From positions 167,351-231,350 of the forward strand of contig MNCI01036663.1 of assembly GCA_015680685.1 (NCBI GenBank): a stretch of DNA of 64,000 bases. The letters are read 5' to 3'. Origin of the DNA: Gnetum montanum. Its lineage: Eukaryota; Streptophyta; Gnetopsida; Gnetales; Gnetaceae. This document shows, piece after piece, positions 1 to 9,470 of this stretch; the first letter of the stretch is position 1, and each line of letters starts with the position of its first letter. Both the position numbers and the translations under genes were made by a program. The notes below the pieces were generated by a model that saw only the letters and a program-made list of their open reading frames with translations, had not been told where the DNA came from and made no database searches.

Positions 1-2
1 GA

Positions 3-2351
3 GGTCTACAAGGTAGATTGCAGTTCATCAGGCGTTTCGTAGAAAATTTAACAGATAAACTAAAACCTATGAACCACCTGTTGCGCAAAAATGTCCATTT
101 TGAATGGACTCCGCAGTGCCAGGAAGCCTTCGAAAATATCAAGACAGCACTTGCCTGACTACCTACGGTTTACCCGCCCCAAAACAACAAACCGTTTTAC
201 ATCTACCTTGCCACTTCAGAATCGTCCATCGCATCTATGCTCTACCAAAAATGAGATGACGGAACTGAAGTCCCTGTATACTACTTGAGCCACGCCTTAG
301 TTGCCCATGAAAAGAAATACAACGACGTGGAGAGGTCATGCTTAGCTTTGATCTTCTCTCTAAGAAAATGGCGACATTACCTCTTCCGTAATCAAGTTCA
401 CGTAATCTGTAAGGACAATGTACTGAGAGCCATAACAAGAAACATATACGAAACGAGCCGAATAGCCCAATGGAAAGCCATAACACAATCATCAGTTAAA
501 GGTCAAGCCATAGCAAATCAAATGGCCTCATCGCCAACGCATGACCAAGCAACCATAGAGCCTAAATTCCTGGATGAAAGTATAAACACAATAGACACGG
601 TACCTGATGACTACGATGCCATTTTAAACTTCAATGGAGCATCCACCTCTCGAGGAGGAAGTGCGGCCGCTGTCATCACTTATCCCTCCAGGGAAATCCG
701 ACCCTTTGCCTATCGCTTCGATTTTCACTGTACTAATAACATAGTAGAGTACGAAGGTCTCCTTAGAGGTCTCGCGACAGTACTGTCTTCAGATATCACA
801 TGGCTCATAGTCAGAGGGGATTCACAATTGGTTGTAAACCAAGTTACAGACGTTTACACGTGTAAAGCTCAACATCTACAACCATACTGTGACTTGGCGA
901 AACATTTAATGAAACGATTCGAAAACATTGATGTGCAACACGTCTCTCGAAACGATAACACCATCGCAGACACGTTAGCCACATTAGCGCTAAACATATC
1001 ACCTGACATGTTCCATGCCTTACCAAGCTCTGTAACCAACTATGCTAAACCAATAATCGATACTCCCGACATATTGCCGATTGCCTCTATTAGCTCAACA
1101 CACGCAGTGGAATGGTATGATGACATAAAAGAGTACCTTCTACGCAGCGAAGCACCATGCCACCTAACAAATGCTCAGAAGGACGCAGTGCGAAAACGTT
1201 CTAGGAAGTACACCTTGGTAGGGGACACACTATGTCGTCGATCCTACAAAGGCATATTGCTAACATGTGTAAGTAGTGATGATGCCCAAACCATAGTTGA
1301 TCAAATACATGAGGTACTATGTGGAGGACACATAGCACCAAAAGCCATGGCCATGAAAATAAGATGCTTAGGCTATTATTGGCCACACATGGAATATGAC
1401 TGCTCCTCCAAAGTCAAAACATGTAACATTTGTCAAAAACATAGTAACTTAATACATGTACCACCAAACGAGTTGCACATAGCACAAATAACATGGCCTT
1501 TTCAGAAGTGGGGATTGGACCTTATCGGCCCGATAACACCCTCATCTTCTGCAAGGCACAGTTTCATCATAACTGCTACTGAATATTTCACGAAGTGGGT
1601 AGAAGCAGCTCCCCTTCGAAAAACGACTTCTAAACACGTGTGCAACTTTATCCTTGAAAACATTGTAACCCGCTTTGGCATCCCTTTGACAATTATCACT
1701 GACAACGGGCTGCAATTTAGTAGTGCCGAAACAAAAACGTTTTGTGAATGTTTGGGGATCAAACACTCATTTTCCTCTCCTTACTATCCTCAAAGCAATG
1801 GGCAAGTAGAAGCAACCAATAAGACGATCATAACGATACTTAAGAAAATGCTAACCCAAAGCAAAAGGAAGTGGCACGAGCAACTACTATATGCATTATG
1901 GACATACCGCACTACTCACCAGACGTCAACAGGTAAAACTCCGTACAGTCTTGTTTACGGTTCATAAGTTGTTTTACCTTTAGAATTCCAGGTACCATCT
2001 TTAAGGATCACACTCTCCAGACTCCTCGATGATCGTCAAAATAATGAGCTACGTCTCATTGACCTCGACTCGGCGGAAGAAGAACGTGTACGTGCGCTCG
2101 ATCAGATCAAATGGTATCAAAAGCAACAACGATAACGACATCGGCATGACATCAACAGACGCCCAATCCACGAAGGCGATCTCGTACTCAAAGCTGTTCG
2201 GGAACACTCGGACAAATTCTCAGCCAACTGGGAAGGGCCTTACGTGGTCATCAAAGCATTCGACAATGGTGCATTCAAGTTACCTAACACCAAAGGGAAC
2301 GAGCTCGCTAATCCGACAAATCATTTGTACCTAAAACCATTCTATGTCTGA
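3..2351 (+). pseudogene. Tat-type pol 3' part: RT end, RNase H, second RNase H, integrase
   Basis: One frame reads through from position 3 to the TGA at 2349-2351, broken by stops at 156 (TGA), 252 (TGA), 1965 (TAA) and 2133 (TAA), with no frameshift seen. The longest open stretch, 285-1967, is 560 residues. Order: RT thumb and connection (motif LQGRLQFIRRF near 3-40), RT-linked RNase H (about 180-500, YYLSHALVAHEKKY), a second RNase H (about 600-1000), then integrase with an HX6H...CX2C zinc module (about 1300-1440) and a D-D-X35-E core: Asp at 1518-1520 (GLDLIGP), Asp at 1701-1703 (TDNGLQF), Glu at 1809-1811 (GQVEATN). A GPY/F-like end (NWEGPYVV) follows. In the second RNase H the first catalytic Asp reads Asn (FNGAS, codon 633-635). 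The relic cannot make full-length pol. Confidence 0.9.
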
Positions 2352-2374
2352 ACACAAACTCAGGTACGTGGAAG

Positions 2375-2705
2375 TCCTCGGATTATGACTATAAACTGAT
2401 ACCACAGCTCGTCTTGGAATCATGACGATAGACTGATACCACAGAATAGTCCTGGATTATGACTTAAAACTAATACCATAGTGTCTGCAACGACAATAAA
2501 CTACCACTCGTCCGGCATGACAGTAAACTGCCGTCGTCACAACCATCAAGGTCCGCTAAGACTTTAAACTGGCTTGCTTCTTCATAGTCCGCTAAGACTA
2601 AAAACTGGCAACGTACTGTCCACCACGATGCTAAACAGGTAATGTCCAATGGGTTATGACATAAAACCAACCCATGACAGTCTGCCAAGACTATAAACTA
2701 GCAAG
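2375..2705 (+). repeat. Degenerate 30-45 bp repeat block after Tat pol
   Basis: About ten diverged units share a core like ATGACTATAAACTG, often preceded by GTCCG or GGATT. Clear copies include TATGACTATAAACTGATACC, CATGACGATAGACTGATACC, CATGACAGTAAACTGCCG, TAAGACTTTAAACTGG and AAGACTATAAACTAG. It lies in the non-coding interval between the pol stop and the 3' LTR, where large Tat elements often carry tandem repeats. No coding potential is evident. Confidence 0.65.
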
Positions 2706-3163
2706 TTCCCATCCGGCACATCACTCCGCCACCACTCTCATCCATCGCTCACTTCATCGCACCACTTGCTATCAGTCGCCATCTTCAGTATTGCTTTCAG
2801 CTACATACAGTACCTGCCGTTCTTTAGCACCTCTGTTCATCAGCCACCCTGTAAGTCTACGCTCTTCTATTTGCTCACGGTTTTCTTGTCTCCTTAGCGT
2901 TATGTTTGTAGGATGACACCTGGAAGTTCCGTACAAAGATGCACTTCATCGTAAGAAGCAAGATACGATAATGTTCGTAGCATACCTGGCATGACTAAAT
3001 CAAACTATTCACTAATACATCCCCATTCATTCCCCAGTTTCCATTCAACTACACCCTTGACACACCCAGTACATCCAAAACATTGAGCACGTTGTTGCAC
3101 GCTGCGATACGCCACACAGTATAACACTTGCGCACGAGTACACAAACAGAGCAAAATTTGCAT
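2706..3163 (+). other. Non-coding region of element A before the polypurine tract
   Basis: No convincing ORF, RNA gene or further repeat is seen. It is the untranslated 3' internal part of the Tat element. Confidence 0.5.
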
Positions 3164-3178
3164 AAAAAAAAAGAGAGA
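3164..3178 (+). promoter_or_regulatory. Polypurine tract of element A
   Basis: A 15-base uninterrupted A/G run (A-rich, then GAGAGA) lies just upstream of the inferred 3' LTR. Polypurine tracts prime plus-strand synthesis at this position in gypsy elements. A short non-purine gap before the first TG leaves the exact LTR edge uncertain. Confidence 0.6.
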
Positions 3179-3839
3179 CCCTGGGCACTTCCCATGTAAG
3201 CCCCAGGCGGGAAGGAAGTCATCTCAAAACCAAGTACTCGTACCCAAAATGGTCAAAAGGCATCCAGTCGCATGGCTTTGGCTCCCTGCCAACAGGTTCC
3301 CCTGAACACTAAACATGGGCCCTGTTCTCCCAAAGAATGCGACACATCCTCCTGTAGCTTTGGTCCCATCAACAAGTTCTCTTGCACACTAACCAAGAGC
3401 CTTGTTCCGCCAAAAGACACACCTCGCATGTCTAAACTCCGAGTCTGCTAAACAATGGCTATTGACAAGGATCGACATGCCACACATCAGAGCATCCTCT
3501 ATCCCCTGATCAATCTCCTGGACCGATCATCAATCCCCGCAATCCCCTAGACCTCCCAGATACAAAATCCTCTGTACTACTGAACACGGTGCGATGACGT
3601 CTCGTCCAAGTGGCTGCAGACAACGTCTCTATCAAGTTGCTTGTGGTGTTTTGCACTTCTTTGTCGATGCTTCTCGGGTCGATTCCTCCAAGCGTCAACA
3701 AAGAGGGGCCAATGAAACACCACAAAATTCGGAGCTTAGTACTTGTCCAACACCAAACAGGACCCTAGAACTCACGAATGATGTCGGCTGCATGATCGCA
3801 ACACTTAGTTTTTGCTAAGTACATGGTGCCAGCATCTAC

Positions 3840-4250
3840 ACTCCAGCGTATACGCGAAGATCACAAATACAGCGTATACGCCCAGCATTCCAGTGTATAC
3901 GCCCAGCGTATACGCCCGGCTCTCCGGCGTACACGCCTAGGCACTGCAGATGCACACGCTCGACGACAAGGTCTCCAATGACAGCATGAAGATAACATCG
4001 AAGAGCAAGGATTGAAGTAAGTGGCATCCTTCGGCGTACGCGCCTGGCGTGTACGCCCAGCATCCCCCAGCGTATACGCCCGACGTGTACGCCCAGCATC
4101 CATCAACTTATATGCCCAGTGTGTACGCCCAACTTTCACCAGCGTATACACCCAGCGCTCAGCACCTCCACCCAGTTCACGCCCAGCATTTTCAGCGTAT
4201 ACGCCCATCGTATACGCCGACCTAATGCGGCGTATACGCCCAGCAGTTGT
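3840..4250 (+). repeat. GCGTATACGC palindromic array in U3 of element A
   Basis: About fifteen copies of a short palindromic core, GCGTATACGC or one-step variants (GCGTACGCGC, GTGTACGCCC), usually followed by CCAGC, occur at irregular spacing with a unique gap around 3950-4025. A stray copy lies near 4731. The array ends about 80 bp upstream of TATAAAA, the place of U3 enhancer repeats. Confidence 0.8.
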
Positions 4251-4331
4251 AACACTTTGTACATTTGTAAATTGTATGCACTCGGTCAACACGCCACGTG
4301 TCTCCCATCCCGAGTCTAGCGTAACAACCTG

Positions 4332-4338
4332 TATAAAA
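4332..4338 (+). promoter_or_regulatory. TATA box of element A LTR
   Basis: TATAAAA lies downstream of the palindromic array and about 580 bp before the LTR end, a fitting place for the U3/R boundary promoter. Confidence 0.55.
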
Positions 4339-4916
4339 CCCCCATTTTTTCACTTCATCCAGAAGGTTCGCAAAATCCCAGAGCACACCAGAGAACATTT
4401 AAGTTGTGCAAAAGAGCAAAAAACCTTCTTACGCTGAGAAGCCCTACACGCTGCGGATCTAGTCTCTTACACTTCGTTCGCCCTGCAAACCGACCGAGTC
4501 ATGTCTGTGTACGTCGGGGCTTTTCGTCCTCCTTGTGTTCCCACAATTGCGTTAGACCGGTGCACTGTACTCTGACTCTGTAATTCCATCGTTTCATTTG
4601 CTGCAAGTTCTTTTACAGTTTTACGTCAATTTGGCCCACGCCTCGTTTTTGTCTGTTTACACTCATGCTTTGTTTGCATCCGTTTACGTTTCACGTTCTT
4701 TACGCCTGCACGTTGTTTACGCATAACCCAGCGTATAGAATTTTGCGTACGCGCGGGGAAATCCTTGTCTGATCCGCGTGCGGACCACCCAAGGTACTCT
4801 GCCTCCGTTGCATTCCAGCTCGCCCTCAGGCGAAGGCAGGGTCTTCTGTATGCGTCCTGCAATCCCGCGGCCTCTGTTTTCCTTCCAGTTGGGGACCGAC
4901 GATTTCAGGCGGTACA

Positions 4917-5356
4917 GATGTTGCCTAGTAATCTCACATTTGCAGGAGTCTGTGGTGTATGCACTTAACCCATGACTTAACAAATGGCAAGCACCTCAAC
5001 GGTTGCCTTATCCTCAAGGTAACCCAAGGTAGTGCCACCAAGCATTAACGTATTATCCAAGTGGAACTCCAACACAACCTATGGAGCAACACCATTAGTG
5101 GCAATACCCACAATCATGGGGGATGCCATCGGCAAGGTAACAATATCCTTACTGACAATTGGATCCATATGGCTATTATGTGCAGCAGCCCATCTCTCCA
5201 CATGACTCTGTTAGTCATGTGACACCACAACGTCACTACCAAGCTCTAGAGTATTACAGGATGCCTTCTCCTGGGAGAGATACACCACATGCATACCATC
5301 CTTGAAATCCATCTACAACTCTCACACAGATTGCTCCATTACCATCCACTACAGCA
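4917..5356 (+). pseudogene. B1 gag C-terminal part
   Basis: It aligns by eye with the reverse complement of 62.6-62.96 kb, including ISHLQES-VY-LNP next to the zinc knuckle, the YYPSGTPTQ segment and a Gln/Pro/Tyr-rich linker. Several stops break the frame. The zinc knuckle itself was separated off by the insertion of element A at 4916. Confidence 0.7.
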
Positions 5357-6196
5357 ATGCAAAGGGAATTCCGCACTCAACTGCAGCAATGCAATGCTAC
5401 AAGAGCTGTAAACCCTGAACCCACTACTGGTTCTGATAATTTTACAAGGAGAAGATCTTTCTTCAGGACCAATAGTCCAAAAAAACTCTCACAAGCACAA
5501 GAGGTTGAGCCTCCGAATGCTTCTGCATCAAATAAGGCATCAGAGCTCCCTTCAAACCAAAAACAGAGCTCAATGCATACGGTTATGTTAACACATACTG
5601 TCACTGACTGGACCAAAGGGGGCCACCTTCAGAGGAAATTCTCTGACCCTGGAAACCCTTTAATTTATCTTGAAGTTGCTGGAAATGAACCTTGTATAGC
5701 TCTTTTGGACTTAGGTTCCAGAGTCAACTTGAGATTGCAAGAAATGTATAAAGCTTGGAACCTTCCTCCACTAAAGAAGAGAAATATTCACTTAGAGCTG
5801 GCTGACCAGTCCGTCACTGTTCCCTTGGAACTGGTGGAGGACATCATTACCACTATGTGTGTTTGGTCATACCCAACTAATTTCCTACTGATACAAGTGG
5901 ACAATGACAAAGGGGACTTCCCAATAATAATGGGGACGGCATCGCTAAGTACCATAAATGCATGCCTAGGAATCTACAATTTTTCCTTGGAGATATCTAA
6001 GGAAAACACTTTTGGGAAGATCAAGAAGAAGAAAGTTCCATGCATCAGATACAGTGATATAGGGTGTGATGACATACAGGAATGTTCAGCATTGCCTGCA
6101 TGCAACCAATGTGTCCAAGAAATTAATATACACAAGTGCCTATATGTGGCAAACACACAACAAAGAGACACTCCATGGTTGATAGCTGATCTATAG
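5357..6196 (+). CDS. B1 gag-end/retropepsin-like ORF (279 aa)
   Basis: Open from ATG 5357 to TAG 6194-6196. Residues 1-70 are polar linker; residues 75-225 resemble a gypsy aspartic protease: TVTDWTKGGHLQRKF, then ALLDLGSRVNL near residue 118, a LELADQSVTVPLELVEDI strand region and PIIMGTASLSTI, the usual flap-to-C-terminal motif. The active-site triad D-S/T-G reads D-L-G, which should impair catalysis. The related - strand copy at 61.6-62.36 kb reads D-S-S. An intact frame in an old element may be chance; I treat it as a defective protease domain, not a host gene. Confidence 0.7.
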   Translation: MQREFRTQLQQCNATRAVNPEPTTGSDNFTRRRSFFRTNSPKKLSQAQEVEPPNASASNKASELPSNQKQSSMHTVMLTHTVTDWTKGGHLQRKFSDPGNPLIYLEVAGNEPCIALLDLGSRVNLRLQEMYKAWNLPPLKKRNIHLELADQSVTVPLELVEDIITTMCVWSYPTNFLLIQVDNDKGDFPIIMGTASLSTINACLGIYNFSLEISKENTFGKIKKKKVPCIRYSDIGCDDIQECSALPACNQCVQEINIHKCLYVANTQQRDTPWLIADL

Positions 6197-6385
6197 AGCA
6201 ACTTACCAACATGCATGGAGCTAACTAGGGGACCAACTTGCACTCACGTCAAAAGTATAGATACACTGGAGCAAGAGGGTTGCCAACTTCCAACCCTTAA
6301 CCTAAAAACATCAATTGGAAGAAGTTGGACACTTATAAAAAATTCAAACAACCATTCGTTATTTTGGATCTCTCCCTTTCAACGT

Positions 6386-6400
6386 AGTCATGGGGGAGAT
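6386..6400 (+). promoter_or_regulatory. Internal polypurine-like motif of B1
   Basis: AGTCATGGGGGAGAT is nearly identical to the 3' polypurine tract CAGTTATGGGGGTA at 8226-8239 and follows the protease stop by about 190 bp. The B2 equivalent is at about 61481-61500 on the - strand. It could act as a second plus-strand primer; this is inference. Confidence 0.5.
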
Positions 6401-8005
6401 GGCCACCTATGCAGATCAATCAAGGCCCTCAGTTCCTTTTTAAGTTTTTGTTTTACATATTTTTATTTTACAAACTTCTTTAACTTTTCTTGTTTTTGTT
6501 TTACAACATCATATATACTCTTTCATTTCTTTGTGTGTTTGTTTATTTTGTTTGATTCGTCACCTAATAAGTGCTCCTGATGGTGGTATGAACTGTATTC
6601 CATTGATTGCTAGTGTTTGGTTTTTATCTTTAAGTTATGATGTTGATACTATGGTATGACTCTTTCGATATAATAGGCAATGAGTCCATGTCATCCATAC
6701 ATCCTTAAACAATAAGAACTATCAACGAATCTATGACTAGGCATTTCTCAAACTAAGGAAGGGCTCAAGGACTAAAAAGGATGTGACTTCAAGGGAACTT
6801 GATGCATTTGTGATGGCCATTCTCTTGGGTGCTTGGATGTTTTCTTCTTGAGTCTCCCATATCATTTCGATGCTGCTCCATTATCAAGAAGTTGAGCTAA
6901 TAAAAATAATAAGTCTTTGGATGGTGTGGTTCTCATGCAAAAAAAAATAGTGGGAATTCAAAGCACACCCCTTAGATAGAATAATCATCTGGGCTATAGG
7001 CACTGGTTATGGAACTAAATAAAAATGTTCCCTCTAACTAAGGCCCTTCCTTGCTTACTACTTTCCGCAATCTTGTTTCGTCGGAATGGTGGTGACTTTT
7101 TGGTGGAAGGATTCTTGTTACTTCAAGTGGATGGATTGGCCAAATGTATTCATGTGAAGTAACTGGTTGTGGCTGGTTTGAGGCTAGATTTTGAATGAGA
7201 TCAGCTAAGTCAAATTAACCATTAATACACAAGGGACTGTACATCACCTTGTTCTTGAGACTCCATTTCATTCTCTTCTTTCCATCCTTCTTTCTCCATC
7301 TTTCACCTCATTGTCGGTTATATCAGTAGTCCATATTTTGGTTAATGCATTGTTTTCTTTTTGGTAAAATCTTGTGGTTAACACTTTAACTCTTGTCTCT
7401 AAATGATATTCCTAGAGCCTACAGACTCTTTGAATGTGTGACTGTCAGGGCATTAAGGGCATGAGCTTGCTTTGGGAAGGATGCACTAGCATTCCTATTT
7501 GGTGCATCCATTAATTTCTTTTCTCTTAAACATTTCCGCAATCACCATTTATTTTGTTCATCTCCATCTTTAACATCCATTTATTGGATGTTCCTGTTGT
7601 TTCTTTTTCTCCATATTTTCTATTCCTTATCTTTTTCCATTCTCTCACTACCAGAGGTTTGCTCTCAGTCATGGGTGTCCTGGTCCAATTTTTTTGATAT
7701 TCTCCTAACCCCCACACCTTGGGTAGCCACCAGTATTATATCTCTAGATCCGCATTAGCCATATCACAACTTAGCCAATGGACCTTACACTGAGGCAATG
7801 TATTAACTGCATTATGATTCATTTTACCCTTGCTAATATCAGACTGTGTTGTGTGTGCAAATGACAATCATACAACAATGGATTGGATCTGGAGGAAACA
7901 CTTGGAATGGACTGATGCTGAAGTAGTTATGCAAGGAAAAATATTGATGACGTGCTTATGGATAAACAACGAAAGGCGCAATCTTGGCATTGGCAATAAT
8001 AGACT

Positions 8006-8040
8006 TCTTCTTTTCTCTCTCTCTCTCTCTTCCCTCTCAG
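8006..8040 (+). promoter_or_regulatory. Splice-acceptor-like polypyrimidine tract in B1
   Basis: A long (TC)n run is followed by CCCTCTCAG, then CTGCCAAATAAGG. B2 has the matching pyrimidine run and TTAG|TTGCCAATAAAGG on the - strand with its AG at 59679-59680. The conservation in two diverged copies suggests function, but no ORF follows in either. Confidence 0.45.
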
Positions 8041-8225
8041 CTGCCAAATAAGGCTGAATGTCGAATGTGTATAGTGTTCACTCTTGTTGTCATGAACACT
8101 AAGTTTGTCATGTATTGTAATGATGATCCATTCACATGTCACCCCATTCATAGTTAGTATCATTCAAGTCAATAATCCCATACCTTCCCAATATTTCATA
8201 AGGAACTCAAGGATAAGTTTTTATT

Positions 8226-8239
8226 CAGTTATGGGGGTA
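8226..8239 (+). promoter_or_regulatory. 3' polypurine tract of B1
   Basis: CAGTTATGGGGGTA directly abuts the LTR start TGATGAG at 8240. The same motif precedes the LTRs at 10897 and 28535 and, inverted, 50238 and 59486. Confidence 0.75.
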
Positions 8240-9063
8240 TGATGAGTCGTGATATCGCGTACGCGATATCACATCCGCGATATCACGTCGGCCCATGCGA
8301 TTTCGCATACACGATATCACAACCTATCACCAGTTCTATAAATAAGCGGTTTCTTTCCCTTGTTCAATCATCTAGATTTAGTCCCTTAGCCAAACTATAG
8401 CAGTTTCACCATTCTAGACTTAGAATAATTTCCATGTGTCCATAGTATGAGTCTCAAAGTGAATGGATCTTTATTCGAGAAAATTGTACCTAAGCACACA
8501 TTTGTGTATGGAAATAAAGATGAAATTTTTTATAAACCTTGTAGCATGTGGACTAAGCTAAATAGGATTTAATTATTGTTAAATGTTTAAATTATTTCCT
8601 AGATAATTAATCTCTCTCAACCCTTGACTCTCCTAGTTAAGTGCATTCAATACGACTACTTCGAGCACCTGTGTAACACTTGGTAACCCAGTAATGAATA
8701 GCGTTTGGTAATCCCAGTAGTGTGGCACTAGTTCAGGGTGTGTGCAGCAAGTGGGAACGGATACTAATGCTAGGATAATTAAAGCTTAGTTAGTGAATAG
8801 TTAATGGAAATTAGTTATTTAGTTCTCTTCATCTTTCCCTACTAGCATAGGCGTTAAAAAGATAAAAGATATAAAAATCACATACCTCAAACTTACTTAA
8901 CCATACAACTGTGACAATACAAGTAAGTTTGGCAGGAAAACAATTGATTAACCTTAAGTATTCCATTAGGGCACGTAAGCACTTAGTCCTTGAAGTTCGA
9001 CCGGATTGCACATGAGACACTTGTATTCATATGGTTGAGTGTAGGGTACCTCGTCACTCATCA
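8240..9063 (+). repeat. 3' LTR of B1 (824 bp)
   Basis: It starts TGATGAGTCGTGATATCG and ends GTCACTCATCA, so the termini form a short inverted repeat. U3 carries a 24-bp perfect palindrome (8249-8272) and more GCGATATC units, then TATAAATA at 8337-8344. GTAACACTTGGTAACCCAGT in the middle and the closing GTTGAGTGTAGGGTACC are shared with all related LTRs here. ATGAA (9064-9068) is the expected right target-site duplicate; the partner is out of view. Confidence 0.85.
8249..8344 (+). promoter_or_regulatory. U3 palindrome cluster and TATA box of B1 LTR
   Basis: GTGATATCGCGT followed by its exact inverse spans 8249-8272. Two further GCGATATCAC copies and a CATGCGATTTCGCATA imperfect palindrome lie before CTATAAATAAG, whose TATAAATA is at 8337-8344. 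The same layout occurs upstream of the TATA boxes in both C1 LTRs and in the C2 and B2 LTRs, in more eroded form. Confidence 0.65.
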
Positions 9064-9470
9064 ATGAAGATCATTAGTATCGATGGAGAGATGTGCAAGG
9101 AAATACTATAATGCTTCGTAATAAGGTAGCTTCACCTATGCTCCATGATACACTTATGAAATCTAGTCTTGTTCATCTCTATGAAGGCTATCACATTGAT
9201 AAAAAATATGACCAGGCCTTATCAGATTATAAAGATCTAGCACAAAGTAGACCAAAATGTAGAGGCCTAATACAAAGGGGAGCAATGTAGTTTGAGTTAA
9301 TCTTAAGAAAAGGAAAGTTGGTGCTAGCTAATCTTGGTAATCTTTATGAAGGCTACCACATTGATAAAAACATGGTCAAAGTAAATGATCCAAAAATGTC
9401 TTTGGCATTCTTGAAGATGTTATAACAATGAAGTCTGAGTTAATCTTAACAAAGGGGAAGCTAGTGTTGT
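9064..9470 (+). repeat. Short repeated module (two local copies, one at about 12 kb)
   Basis: A segment containing ATGAAGGCTATCACATTGAT (from about 9180) recurs as ATGAAGGCTACCACATTGAT (about 9348), and a longer version of the first (9066-9285) recurs with about 25% divergence at 11970-12195. It is not recognisably coding. It joins directly to the B1 LTR on the left. Confidence 0.5.

Larger units (their letters stand above)
1..4916 (+). mobile_element. Element A: Tat-lineage Ty3/gypsy retrotransposon, 3' half
   Basis: The pol 3' part, a degenerate repeat block, a polypurine tract and a long 3' LTR follow each other on the + strand; the 5' half lies before the window. Two RNase H modules in one pol (the RT-linked one, then a second before integrase) are characteristic of the Tat/Ogre lineage. 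The right end falls at CA 4915-4916, where the sequence changes abruptly into the gag of element B1; the same gag DNA is uninterrupted at about 62.7-62.96 kb on the other strand. GATGT at 4917-4921 is the expected right target-site duplicate; its partner is outside the window. The element is more GC-rich than its surroundings. Confidence 0.85.
3182..4916 (+). repeat. 3' LTR of element A (about 1.7 kb)
   Basis: The right edge is well supported: ...GGCGGTACA ends at 4916 and element B1 gag begins. The left edge is either TGGGCAC at 3182 or TGTAAGCCCC at 3195; the second better mirrors the inverse of the right end (TGTACCGCC). The LTR contains an array of GCGTATACGC units (about 3840-4250), then a TATA box at 4332-4338. 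Short ORFs across it are compositional artefacts. Confidence 0.7.
6197..8239 (+). other. B1 post-protease spacer
   Basis: A two-kilobase stretch without RT or INT. It contains, in order: a polypurine-like copy AGTCATGGGGGAGAT (6386-6400), a T-rich segment with GTTTTACA iterations (6430-6545), a block TCAGGGCATTAAGGGCATGA (7447-7466) similar to one in C1 at about 24.69 kb, a weak polypurine copy at 7665-7675, and a pyrimidine run ending TCAG at 8040 that looks like a splice acceptor. The same order is seen in B2. Confidence 0.6.
4917..9063 (+). mobile_element. Element B1: gag-protease LTR element without RT/INT, 5' part displaced
   Basis: Read left to right: gag C-terminal part, protease-like ORF, about 2 kb of non-coding DNA, polypurine tract, 3' LTR. 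The same order recurs on the - strand at 58574-64000 (B2), so the arrangement is a family structure rather than one deletion. Element A split B1 at its gag; the 5' LTR and gag start lie left of the window. No RT, RNase H or integrase motif appears between the protease stop (6196) and the LTR (8240). F2 carries a homologous protease plus RT and INT. Confidence 0.75.

Noticed and set aside
3840-4250. CRISPR-like spaced palindromic repeats
   Set aside because: Spacing is irregular, units are imperfect and the block lies in a plant LTR U3.
4021-4437. 138-residue open stretch across the GCGTATACGC array
   Set aside because: Its length comes from the stop-poor repeat composition; it resembles no protein and lies in an LTR.
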